A stretch of 64,000 nucleotides of DNA from ZC4RG17 sp036380875. GTDB lineage: Bacteria > Actinomycetota > Acidimicrobiia > Spongiisociales > ZC4RG35. The notes beneath the pieces are model-generated. The model saw nothing but the letters and a program-made list of their open reading frames with translations. It did not search any database and was not told where the DNA came from. A program made the translations under genes and the position numbers. The DNA is taken from assembly GCA_036380875.1 (NCBI GenBank), contig DASVDX010000001.1, positions 103,376 to 167,375 on the forward strand. Direction: 5' to 3'. Each line of letters starts with the position of its first letter. Positions within the stretch are counted from its first letter, which is position 1. This document shows, one piece after another, positions 40,769 through 48,189 of this stretch.

Positions 40769-41344
40769 TCAGCCGTCGACCACTTCGCCGGAGGGGTCGA
40801 TGACGAACCAGTTGTCCCCCACTCCCTGACCGTTGATGTCTCCGGGGCCGGCGTCGGCTGCGAAGTAGTAGAGCGGCCAGCCGTTGTAGGTCACCTGGGT
40901 TTCGCCGTCGTCGCGTTCGGTGGTCCCGACCAAGCTCTCGTCGATACCCTCGCCGGCGGTCACCTCGCCCACGAGCGGTGGCCAGTTAGCCGCGCAGTCG
41001 TCGTAACAGGTGCTGGCGCTCTGGTTGTCGGGAAGGAAGATGTAGAGGGTCTTGCCGTCGGAGTCTGTGAGGATCTGGCCGAGTTCCGTGTCGGCGACCT
41101 GGACAGCCGCCGCTCCGCCACTGGCGTCGCTCGGCATTCCGTAGCCGCCGGCGTCGCCCATGGCGGTCGTCTCCGTCGCCGCCGTGTCCGCTGCGGTCGT
41201 CGTAGGCGCCGCCGTGGTCTCGGATGTCGTGGCAGCCACGGTTGTCTCGGGAGCGGCCGCCGTCGTCGTCTCCGCGGTTTCGCCGCCACCGCATGCCGCC
41301 ACGAGGACGAGTGCGGCCGCTATCGCCAGGGTGGTGCGTCTCAT
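40769..41344 (-). CDS. Lipoprotein with COG4315-type repeats
   Basis: 191 residues. Signal with lipobox L-V-A-A-C18, a Thr/Ala linker (about 22-62), then two copies of the secreted repeat: L-Y-I-F-L-P-D-N with C-Y-D-D-C-A-A-N-W-P-P-L (residues about 100-125) and W-P-L-Y-Y-F-A-A-D near residue 155. The paired cysteines may form a disulfide or bind a metal. The family is common in actinobacteria, of unknown function. SD is GGAGGAGA 5 bases upstream. Same direction as the M15 lipoprotein gene, with a hairpin between. Confidence 0.9.
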   Translation of the reverse strand: MRRTTLAIAAALVLVAACGGGETAETTTAAAPETTVAATTSETTAAPTTTAADTAATETTAMGDAGGYGMPSDASGGAAAVQVADTELGQILTDSDGKTLYIFLPDNQSASTCYDDCAANWPPLVGEVTAGEGIDESLVGTTERDDGETQVTYNGWPLYYFAADAGPGDINGQGVGDNWFVIDPSGEVVDG

Positions 41345-41394
41345 CGGCTCTCCTCCGGGTCAGAGATCCCCTCAGGACGTTTCCGTTCCGAGGG

Positions 41395-42702
41395 CTATAC
41401 GGCGGAGTCGTGTCTGCGGTTCAGGAGATCTGTGACGCTGGCTTCGAGGACGGGGATGGCGTCGATGCCGTGGCGGCGCAAGAGGGAGGCGGCGATAGCC
41501 GAGCGGTAGCCGGAGGCACAGGCGACGTACACCGGTTCCGCCTGGTCGATTTCGGACGGCGGCCCATCGAGGAGGTCGGGCACGTAGGCATGGAAGGTCT
41601 CGGGAGCCGAGAAGACGGCGTGTTCACCCGGCGAACGGACATCAAGGATCTGGGCTCCTTCGGGGACCTCCCAGACCCGGCTGGTCCGGCTGGCGACGGG
41701 GCCGGCCTCGCCGACGATCACGCCGAGAATTTCGTCGATGCCGATCCGAGCCAGCTGGAGAAGCGCTTCCCTGGCTTGGTCGGCGTCGGACACGACCAAC
41801 ACTGCAGGCTCGTCGAGTGGCACCAGCCAGCCGAACCACGTCCCGAACTGGTGGCTCATAGGGATGTTGAGCGACCCGGGGAAATGCCCGGAGGCGTAGT
41901 CGTCCGCCGACCGGGCATCGATGACGGGTGTCGATGGGTCGATGGCGTCCGGCTCGAGGCGCTTGGCCACCAGCGAAGGCATGGGCGGCGGCCCGGCGAG
42001 GTTGATGCCGCCCATCCGGGCGTAGTAGCGAGGATATGGCTGCAGGTCCTCGAGATGGGCGGCAACGAACGAGTCCTCATCCGGATGAGCCAGCGCCGGG
42101 TTCGAACCCACTTCGGCTCCGATCGTCGACGTGTGCCCGCCTGCGGCCGAAGCCGTGCAGAAGGACCCGGCACCGTGGGTCGGGTAGAGGCCCGTCTCGG
42201 CGGGCAATGAGGCGAGACGGCGCAGCGAACGGTACTGGAGCCGGGCCAACGACTCGGCTCGCTGCATCCCCAAGAGGTCGCTCCTTCCCGCCGATCCGAC
42301 GAGCAGGGATCCGCCTGAGAACACCGCCTCCGGCCTTCCCTCCACTACCAGCAAGTAGCTCGTGTGCTCGGGGGTGTGCCCCGGGGTGTGGAGAGGGCGG
42401 ATGGCTAGAGGGCCGTCGACCAGATCTTCGCCGTGGAAGGCGGGGGTGTGCCGGAATGCGGGCGCAGCCGATGCCGGCAGAACCAACTCCGCTCCGGTGA
42501 CGCGAGCGGCCGACAGGCCGCCAGAGACGTAGTCGTTGTGGAGATGGGTCTCCAGCACCCAGCGCAGCTCTGCTCCGGCGAGATGGTCCAGGAACCGCTC
42601 GAAATCGCGCTGCGGGTCGACGAGCACCGCACGTCCGTCGTACTTCACGAGATAGGAGGAGTCCCCGAGCCCCTCGGTCCGGAAGCTCAGGACCTCGATC
42701 AC
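41395..42702 (-). CDS. Metallo-beta-lactamase/persulfide-dioxygenase-like protein with two rhodanese domains
   Basis: 435 residues. Residues 1-240 are an ETHE1/Blh-like MBL domain with T-H-L-H-N-D-Y and the H-T-P-G-H-T-P-E-H motif. A first rhodanese domain (about 250-350) lacks the catalytic cysteine (V-L-V-V-S-D-A-D-Q at that loop). A second (about 355-435) has it in A-C-A-S-G-Y-R-S. The organisation suggests oxidation or transfer of sulfane sulfur from persulfides. GTG start overlaps the stop of the upstream single rhodanese gene (GTGA), so the two act together. Confidence 0.9.
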   Translation of the reverse strand: MIEVLSFRTEGLGDSSYLVKYDGRAVLVDPQRDFERFLDHLAGAELRWVLETHLHNDYVSGGLSAARVTGAELVLPASAAPAFRHTPAFHGEDLVDGPLAIRPLHTPGHTPEHTSYLLVVEGRPEAVFSGGSLLVGSAGRSDLLGMQRAESLARLQYRSLRRLASLPAETGLYPTHGAGSFCTASAAGGHTSTIGAEVGSNPALAHPDEDSFVAAHLEDLQPYPRYYARMGGINLAGPPPMPSLVAKRLEPDAIDPSTPVIDARSADDYASGHFPGSLNIPMSHQFGTWFGWLVPLDEPAVLVVSDADQAREALLQLARIGIDEILGVIVGEAGPVASRTSRVWEVPEGAQILDVRSPGEHAVFSAPETFHAYVPDLLDGPPSEIDQAEPVYVACASGYRSAIAASLLRRHGIDAIPVLEASVTDLLNRRHDSAV

Positions 42703-42998
42703 GGCTGCATTCCCAGAGCGTGCATTCCCCCGGCCATGTTCGCCGCCAGTTCGAAGCCGGACATGGTGAGGAAGGCGGCAGCCTGGAGACTGCGACCGCC
42801 GGAACGGCAGACGACCAGGGTGGGGCGGCTCGGGTCGAGAGAATCCAGGGAGGACGGAAGGTCGGCGAGGCGGATCTTGATCGCCCCGGGCAACGTCCCG
42901 AGTTCCCACTCGTACGGCTCGCGCACGTCGAGAACGACGGCGTCGTTCTCCTTCACCCATTGCTCCCAGTCGTGAGCGGGGATCTGGCTGATCTCCAC
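42699..42998 (-). CDS. Single-domain rhodanese
   Basis: 99 residues forming one rhodanese domain: V-L-D-V-R-E-P-Y-E-W near residue 22 and the active loop V-V-C-R-S-G-G-R-S near 63. Sulfurtransferase or sulfur-carrier role. GTG start with TACCGT only 6 bases upstream; no ribosome site, so likely leaderless. The downstream MBL-rhodanese start overlaps its stop, so sulfur delivery between the two is plausible. Confidence 0.9.
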   Translation of the reverse strand: MEISQIPAHDWEQWVKENDAVVLDVREPYEWELGTLPGAIKIRLADLPSSLDSLDPSRPTLVVCRSGGRSLQAAAFLTMSGFELAANMAGGMHALGMQP

Positions 42999-43004
42999 GC
43001 CGCT

Positions 43005-43010
43005 ACGGTA
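43005..43010 (-). promoter_or_regulatory. Leaderless -10 element of rhodanese-MBL operon
   Basis: TACCGT on the minus strand, 6 bases before the GTG at 42998. Confidence 0.55.
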
Positions 43011-43073
43011 ACCGACGCCGCCGTTTCGCGGCCGTCGATTGGAGGGACCCGCGACGCTTTACACTGCCCGCCG

Positions 43074-43673
43074 TTGAGCCAGCCGATCGACATCGCCGTA
43101 CTCGCCTCCGGTTCCGGCACGAACCTGCAGGCTCTGCTCGACAACCAGGGCTCATACCGGGTCTCGATCGTCGTCTCCGACAATCCTGATGCCCTCGCTC
43201 TCGACCGAGCCCGCGCCGGCGGCACCGAGACGATGGTCGTCCCCTGGCACGGCGACCGCGACGACTTCACCCGTCGGATCTGCGACGTCCTGGAGAAGGC
43301 CGGCGTGGCGTGGGTCGTCCTCGCCGGGTTCATGCGCATTCTCGGCCCCGAGGCGATCCAGCGGTTTCCCAACCGGATCGTGAACATCCACCCCTCTCTT
43401 CTTCCCGCCTTCCCCGGAGCGAACGCCGTCGCTCAGGCCCTCGCCTACGGTGTGAAACAGACCGGTGTCACGGTCCATTTCGTCGACGAACAAGTCGATC
43501 ACGGGCCGATCATCGCCCAGGTGCCCGTCGAGGTCCTCCCCGACGACGACGAAGAGACGCTCCACGCTCGAATACGTCAACAGGAGCACGTCATCTACCC
43601 AGCGGTCGTCGAGGCGCTGGTCGAGGGCGAGATCGAAGTCGATGGCCGGAGGGTGGAATGGAGGAGACAATGA
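43074..43673 (+). CDS. purN: Phosphoribosylglycinamide formyltransferase
   Basis: Transfers a formyl group from 10-formyl-THF to GAR, third step of purine synthesis. 199 residues: G-S-G-T-N-L-Q-A-L near residue 13, the catalytic N-I-H-P-S-L-L-P-A-F with Asn and His near residue 106, and the catalytic aspartate in V-D-H-G-P-I-I-A-Q. TTG at 43074 is the best start; TACACT (43060-43065) 8 bases upstream suggests a very short leader. The stop overlaps the purH ATG (ATGA). Confidence 0.95.
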   Translation: MSQPIDIAVLASGSGTNLQALLDNQGSYRVSIVVSDNPDALALDRARAGGTETMVVPWHGDRDDFTRRICDVLEKAGVAWVVLAGFMRILGPEAIQRFPNRIVNIHPSLLPAFPGANAVAQALAYGVKQTGVTVHFVDEQVDHGPIIAQVPVEVLPDDDEETLHARIRQQEHVIYPAVVEALVEGEIEVDGRRVEWRRQ

Positions 43674-45190
43674 GCCGGCTGGCAGTGGAACGCGCTCTCG
43701 TGTCCGTCTACGACAAGGATGGCCTGGTTCCGTTCGTGAGTCGTCTCGTAGAGGCCGGCGTGGAGATCGTGTCGTCTGGAGGGACCGCTCGAGCGCTCGG
43801 CGATGCGGGAATCGGTGTCACACCGGTCGAGGAGGTGACCGGCGCCCCCGAGATGCTGGGCGGGCGTGTCAAGACGCTCCATCCGGCGATCCACGGGGGG
43901 ATCCTGGCGAACCTCGGCGACGAGCAACACCGCCAGGACCTCGAGCGCCATGACATCCGGCCGTTCCAGCTCGTCGTCGTCAACCTATACCCGTTCGAGG
44001 AGACCGTTGCCCGAGGCGACGCCACCCAAGCGGAGATCATCGAGAAGATCGACATCGGCGGTCCGACGATGGTGCGCGCCGCCGCCAAGAACCACGCCTG
44101 GGTCGGAGTGGTGACCGACCCCTCCCAATACGACGAGGTGGCCACCGCCGTCGAACAGGGCGGACTCGACGCCGAACTGAGGCGGCGTCTCGCCGCCGCC
44201 GCTTTTTTCCGCACCGCTCGCTACGACGCCGCCATCACCTCCTGGCTCAACCCCGGCCCGCTACCCGAGCGAATGGTCATTCCCCTGGAGCGGGTCGACA
44301 CCCTCCGCTATGGCGAGAACCCGCACCAGCCCGGAGCTTCCTACCGCCAGGCCGGAGCTGCCGCCTGGTGGGCCGACGCCCCCCTACTCCAGGGCAAGGA
44401 GATGTCGTTCAACAACCACCTCGATGCCGAGGCGGCCTGGCGCCTTGCCTGCCGATTCGACGACCCCGCCGTGGTGATCGTCAAGCACACCAACCCGTGC
44501 GGCGTGGCTCTCGCCTCCGATGCCGCCACCGCCTTCGGTCGGGCGTGGGAATGCGACCCGCTGTCGGCGTTCGGCGGCGTGGTGGGGGTGAACCGTCCCC
44601 TCGACGCCGCCACCGCCGAAGCGATCACCGCCAACTTCGTGGAGGTCGTGGTGGCGCCTGAAGTCGACGCCGCCGCCGTCTCGGTGTTGGAGGCCAAACC
44701 CAATCTGCGGGTCCTCGCCGCCGCTCCACCCGGAGACGACGAGCTCGACCTCCGGCGGATCGAGGGAGGGTTCGTCGCCCAGGTGCGCGACACGCCCGGC
44801 GGGGAGGACTGGCAGGTCGTGTCGCAGCGCGAGCCGACCGTCGCCGAGATGGAAGACCTCCGCTTTGCCTGGACGGTGGCTGCCTCCACCAAATCCAACG
44901 CCATCGTCGTAGCCCGGGAGCGGGCGGCGATCGGAGTAGGAGCGGGAGACCAGAGCCGGGTCGGCGCCGCCCAAAGGGCGATCGCCCGGGCAGGGGAGCG
45001 GGCCCAGGGGGCTGTCGCTGCCTCGGACGCCTTCTTCCCGTTCCCCGACGGGCTGGAGACTCTGGCGGAGGCCGGGGTCACCGCGGTGGTCGAGCCGGGC
45101 GGGGCACGGCGCGACGAGGAAGTCATCGCCGCCGCCGACCGCCTCGGCGTGGCCCTCGTCTTCACGGGCCGACGCCACTTCCTCCACTAG
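43670..45190 (+). CDS. purH: Bifunctional AICAR formyltransferase / IMP cyclohydrolase
   Basis: Last two steps of IMP synthesis. 506 residues: the N-terminal MGS-like IMP cyclohydrolase domain (S-S-G-G-T-A-R-A-L, K-T-L-H-P-A-I-H-G-G) and the C-terminal transformylase domain with the catalytic K-H-T-N-P-C-G near residue 265 and G-E-N-P-H-Q-P near 210. Start chosen at the ATG at 43670 (GGAGGAG 5 bases upstream, ATGA overlap with purN) rather than the ATG at 43658. Both enzymes of this pair use 10-formyl-THF, which FolD, encoded 1 kb downstream, supplies. Confidence 0.96.
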   Translation: MSRLAVERALVSVYDKDGLVPFVSRLVEAGVEIVSSGGTARALGDAGIGVTPVEEVTGAPEMLGGRVKTLHPAIHGGILANLGDEQHRQDLERHDIRPFQLVVVNLYPFEETVARGDATQAEIIEKIDIGGPTMVRAAAKNHAWVGVVTDPSQYDEVATAVEQGGLDAELRRRLAAAAFFRTARYDAAITSWLNPGPLPERMVIPLERVDTLRYGENPHQPGASYRQAGAAAWWADAPLLQGKEMSFNNHLDAEAAWRLACRFDDPAVVIVKHTNPCGVALASDAATAFGRAWECDPLSAFGGVVGVNRPLDAATAEAITANFVEVVVAPEVDAAAVSVLEAKPNLRVLAAAPPGDDELDLRRIEGGFVAQVRDTPGGEDWQVVSQREPTVAEMEDLRFAWTVAASTKSNAIVVARERAAIGVGAGDQSRVGAAQRAIARAGERAQGAVAASDAFFPFPDGLETLAEAGVTAVVEPGGARRDEEVIAAADRLGVALVFTGRRHFLH

Positions 45191-45254
45191 GTCACGTTTC
45201 GTCCTCGCCTGCCTCGGGTAGTGCGCGGCGGTCCGCAACCGAAAGGGCTGCCCG

Positions 45255-46067
45255 ATGCTGCTCGCACAGGTTGACTTCTCAGAGACCTTCGCTCGAGCTT
45301 GGGCTCGTGTCGTGGAACTGACTCCCAAGATCCTGTTGTTCCTACTGATCCTGATCGTGGGGTGGCTCGTCGCCCGAGCCGTCTCGAGCCTCCTCGACAC
45401 GGTGCTGGAGAAGATCGGGTTCGACCGATGGGTCGAGAGAGGCGGTGTCAGGCGTGTCCTGGGCGGGACCGAGATCGACGCCAGCGACCTCCTCGCCAAG
45501 GTCGTGTTCTACGCCCTGTTCCTGATCGTGCTCCAGCTGGCATTCGGTGTGTTCGGCCCCAACCCGGTATCGGAGCTGATCGAGGGGATCGTCGCCTACC
45601 TGCCGAACATCTTCGTGGCGATCCTGATCATGGTCGTCGCCTCCTACCTCGCCTCGGCGGTGCGCGACATCGTCCGGGGAGCGATCGGGGGTGTCCAGTA
45701 CGGGCGTTTTCTGGCTTCGGCCGCCTATGTGGCCGTCTTCCTAGTCGGGGTGTTCGCCGCTTTGACCCAGTTGCGGATCGCTCCAGCCATCGTGATCGGC
45801 CTCTTCTACGCCATCCTGGCGATCGTGGTCGGCTCTGCGATAGTTGCCATCGGTGGAGGCGGCATCGCCCCGATGCGCGGCCGGATCGAACGTTGGCTGG
45901 AGAGTGGCGAGCGGGAGATCTCTCGTGCCGCCGCGGAAACACCCGAGGCCCCGGGCCCGACGCCCGCCGCTACTGCGGAGACACCCGGCGGCGAGGTGAC
46001 GGTGGAGAGTGTGGAGGAGGTACCCGAGGTGCCGGAGGCCGAGGTTCCACGGCGGCGGCGTCGCTGA
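45255..46067 (+). CDS. CmpX/mechanosensitive-channel-like membrane protein
   Basis: 270 residues with five hydrophobic segments (about 26-48, 82-104, 113-137, 151-172 and 176-202) containing the conserved TM-helix repeat (G-W-L-V-A-R, Y-L-P-N-I-F-V-A-I-L-I) found in CmpX and related small mechanosensitive-channel-like proteins; no beta-barrel MscS domain is present. A disordered acidic, Pro/Glu-rich tail ends in R-R-R-R-R. Function unknown; a role in osmotic or membrane-tension response is a family-level guess. SD GAAAGGG 8 bases before the ATG. It lies between purH and folD. Confidence 0.87.
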   Translation: MLLAQVDFSETFARAWARVVELTPKILLFLLILIVGWLVARAVSSLLDTVLEKIGFDRWVERGGVRRVLGGTEIDASDLLAKVVFYALFLIVLQLAFGVFGPNPVSELIEGIVAYLPNIFVAILIMVVASYLASAVRDIVRGAIGGVQYGRFLASAAYVAVFLVGVFAALTQLRIAPAIVIGLFYAILAIVVGSAIVAIGGGGIAPMRGRIERWLESGEREISRAAAETPEAPGPTPAATAETPGGEVTVESVEEVPEVPEAEVPRRRRR

Positions 46068-46084
46068 CCATCCCCCTGAGGCGC

Positions 46085-46090
46085 TACCGT
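46085..46090 (+). promoter_or_regulatory. -10 element of folD
   Basis: TACCGT ending 8 bases before the folD ATG; leader of one or two bases at most. Confidence 0.5.
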
Positions 46091-46098
46091 CGGCGCCC

Positions 46099-46935
46099 AT
46101 GACTGCGACCATCCTCGACGGAAAGGCGGTCGCGGCGCGGGTGAAAGAGGAAGTCGCCGCCGCCGTCGCCGAGATGCCCAGAAAGCCGGGACTCGCCACT
46201 GTCCTCGTCGGCGACGACCCGGCCTCCCACACCTACGTGCGGGGCAAACGCAACGACGCCGCCGAGGTGGGCATACGCTCCATCCACCACGAGATCGACG
46301 CTTCGATCTCCCAGGACGAACTGCATGCCCTCATCGACAGTCTCAACGCCGACGAAGACGTCGACGGCATCCTGATCCAGCTTCCGCTTCCCGGCGGTCT
46401 CGACGGGGAGGCGGCGGTGGAGCGGATCGACCCGAGAAAGGACGTCGACGGCCTGCATCCGTTCAACCTGGGCCGGCTCGTCCTCGACCGCCCGGGCCTG
46501 CGCCCATGCACCCCGAGCGGCGTCATGCGCATTCTCGACCACCACGGCATCTCTGTATCCGGAAAGAGAGCGGTGGTCATCGGCCGGTCCTTCTTGGTCG
46601 GTCGTCCCCTGGCGCTGATGCTCTCGGCGCGGGGCGCCGATGCCACCGTCACGCTCGCTCACTCCCGTACGGTCGACCTCGCCGACCTCGCCCGGTCGGC
46701 CGACATCCTCGTTGCCGCCGTCGGCGTTCCTCGTATGGTGACCGCCGACTTCGTGGCGCCGGGGGCGACGGTCATCGACGTGGGCATCAACCGGGTCGAC
46801 GGGAAGCTGGTCGGAGACGTGGCCTTCGACGAGGTGGCGGAAGTCGCCGGCTCGATCACGCCGGTTCCCGGCGGGGTGGGACCGATGACGCGGGCGATGC
46901 TGCTCGTCAACACGCTGACCGCGGCGCGCTCCTAG
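46099..46935 (+). CDS. folD: Methylenetetrahydrofolate dehydrogenase / cyclohydrolase
   Basis: Interconverts 5,10-methylene-, methenyl- and 10-formyl-THF. 278 residues; Y-V-R-G-K-R holds the catalytic tyrosine and lysine (about 46-51), I-L-I-Q-L-P-L-P-G near residue 92, V-I-G-R-S-x-x-V-G-R-P-L in the NADP domain near 160 and the closing P-G-G-V-G-P-M-T near 257. All residues expected for both activities are present. ATG at 46099 sits 8 bases behind a -10 box. Its 3' end overlaps that of the flavin monooxygenase gene by 4 bases (convergent). Confidence 0.96.
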   Translation: MTATILDGKAVAARVKEEVAAAVAEMPRKPGLATVLVGDDPASHTYVRGKRNDAAEVGIRSIHHEIDASISQDELHALIDSLNADEDVDGILIQLPLPGGLDGEAAVERIDPRKDVDGLHPFNLGRLVLDRPGLRPCTPSGVMRILDHHGISVSGKRAVVIGRSFLVGRPLALMLSARGADATVTLAHSRTVDLADLARSADILVAAVGVPRMVTADFVAPGATVIDVGINRVDGKLVGDVAFDEVAEVAGSITPVPGGVGPMTRAMLLVNTLTAARS

Positions 46936-48071
46936 GCCGTCTCCTCATACGCGGCAGCCCCGGGCTCGGTCGATCCGGCGGCTGTCGAGTCCAGGCGAGA
47001 CGCAATCTGGTGGGCGACGTAGGCGGCGTCGCGCCCCACCCCGTGGAACTGCGACGACGACAGCGCATAGAGGAACTCCAGGCCGACGAAATAGAGGCCA
47101 GGAGACTCTTCGACGACGCCTCGCCGATGACGGGGAAACCCGTTGTTGTCCAGCACGTCGATGTCGATCCACAAGAAGCTCGGCTCGAAGCCCGTACACC
47201 ACACGACATTGGCGACCTCGATCGTGCGCCCGTCCACGAGGAGCGGGAGCCCATGGCTGACACCAGCCATTCTGGGAACCTGCTCGATGCCTGCGGACGC
47301 GATGTCACGGGGCTTCGTACGGACCAGTGGCACGCCGTGCCCCATCTTCTTGTCGCGGAATCGACGGCCGATCGGGGTCCTCACACTGAGCAGCCGATGA
47401 AAGACGCCTCGCAGCACGAAGAGAACCAGCAACTTGCGGGCCCAGAAGCCGTCGATGTCGAACGGGATGTGTCCGGGGTACTCGCCGGCGAGCCACACGC
47501 GGCGACCTTCGTTGACATCCAGGGCGATCTCGACGCCCGAGTTGCCCGCGCCGACGACGAGGGCGTCGCCGGGTCTCAGCTGCGCTGGGTTTCGATAGTG
47601 CAGGCTGTGGGTCTGGTAGATCGAAGGGTCCAGCTCGGAGGCGAAGTCGGGGATCTTCGGCTTCTGGTAGTGGGCCATCGCCACCACCACGTTGTCCGCT
47701 TCGATCACCTCGTCACCGGCCGCAACGAGGTACTTGTCACCACGCTTGCCCAGCCTGTCCACCTCTACGCCGAGTCGGACCGGGAGCCCGAAACGGTGGG
47801 CGTATTCCTCGAGGTAGTCGGCGTATTCGTCCTTGGTGGGGAAGTAGTCGGGATGCGTCGGGAAGGGCATGCCGTCGAGCCCGCTGAACTTGGCCGGGGT
47901 GAACACGCGTAACGAATCCCAGCGGCTGCGCCACGCATCCCCGATGCGGGCGTTGGCGTCGAGGATCACGAACTCGATGCCGAGCGAGGCCAGGTGATAG
48001 CCGACCGAAAGCCCCGCCTGACCGCCGCCTATCACAACGGTGTTCACGTACTCGGTGTCGAAGGCAGTCAC
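46932..48071 (-). CDS. FAD-dependent NAD(P)-binding oxidoreductase (flavin monooxygenase-like)
   Basis: 379 residues with two dinucleotide folds: V-I-G-G-G-Q-A-G-L-S near residue 13 for FAD and V-V-G-A-G-N-S-G-V near residue 172 for NADPH. The linking motif reads V-V-V-A-M-A-H-Y-Q-K-P; the fuller FMO/BVMO fingerprint (FxGxxxHxxx) is not exact, so it belongs to the CzcO-type group of putative monooxygenases. Substrate unknown. GTG start with GAGG 7-8 bases upstream. Located downstream of a LuxR-type regulator on the same strand, separated by two hairpins. Confidence 0.9.
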   Translation of the reverse strand: MTAFDTEYVNTVVIGGGQAGLSVGYHLASLGIEFVILDANARIGDAWRSRWDSLRVFTPAKFSGLDGMPFPTHPDYFPTKDEYADYLEEYAHRFGLPVRLGVEVDRLGKRGDKYLVAAGDEVIEADNVVVAMAHYQKPKIPDFASELDPSIYQTHSLHYRNPAQLRPGDALVVGAGNSGVEIALDVNEGRRVWLAGEYPGHIPFDIDGFWARKLLVLFVLRGVFHRLLSVRTPIGRRFRDKKMGHGVPLVRTKPRDIASAGIEQVPRMAGVSHGLPLLVDGRTIEVANVVWCTGFEPSFLWIDIDVLDNNGFPRHRRGVVEESPGLYFVGLEFLYALSSSQFHGVGRDAAYVAHQIASRLDSTAAGSTEPGAAAYEETA

Positions 48072-48143
48072 GATGTTCCTCTCCTCGTCTCGGCTTCGGA
48101 GACGAAGGTACGGGCCGGCCGATGGCGTGCCTTCGGGGATGTT

Positions 48144-48181
48144 TCGACTTCTGAGTCGAGCCGTTGGGTGAAACCACCCAA
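48144..48181 (-). terminator. Tandem hairpins after LuxR gene
   Basis: Reading the minus strand after the LuxR stop: TTGGGTG-GTTT-CACCCAA (48164-48181), then TCGACT-CAGA-AGTCGA (48144-48159). Both are perfect. No long U-run, so termination efficiency is uncertain; they separate the regulator from the flavin monooxygenase gene. Confidence 0.5.
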
Positions 48182-48189
48182 TCCGCCGG

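Noticed and set aside
42100..42125. T-loop-like GGGTTCGAACCC suggesting a tRNA
   Set aside because: It lies inside the MBL-rhodanese coding frame (coding G-S-N-P), the flanking 5-bp stem does not pair, and no acceptor or anticodon arm is found.
43000..46098. ZTP (pfl) riboswitch expected near purH or folD
   Set aside because: purH overlaps purN, and folD has a -10 box 8 bases before its ATG, leaving no room for an aptamer; no pfl core sequence seen.
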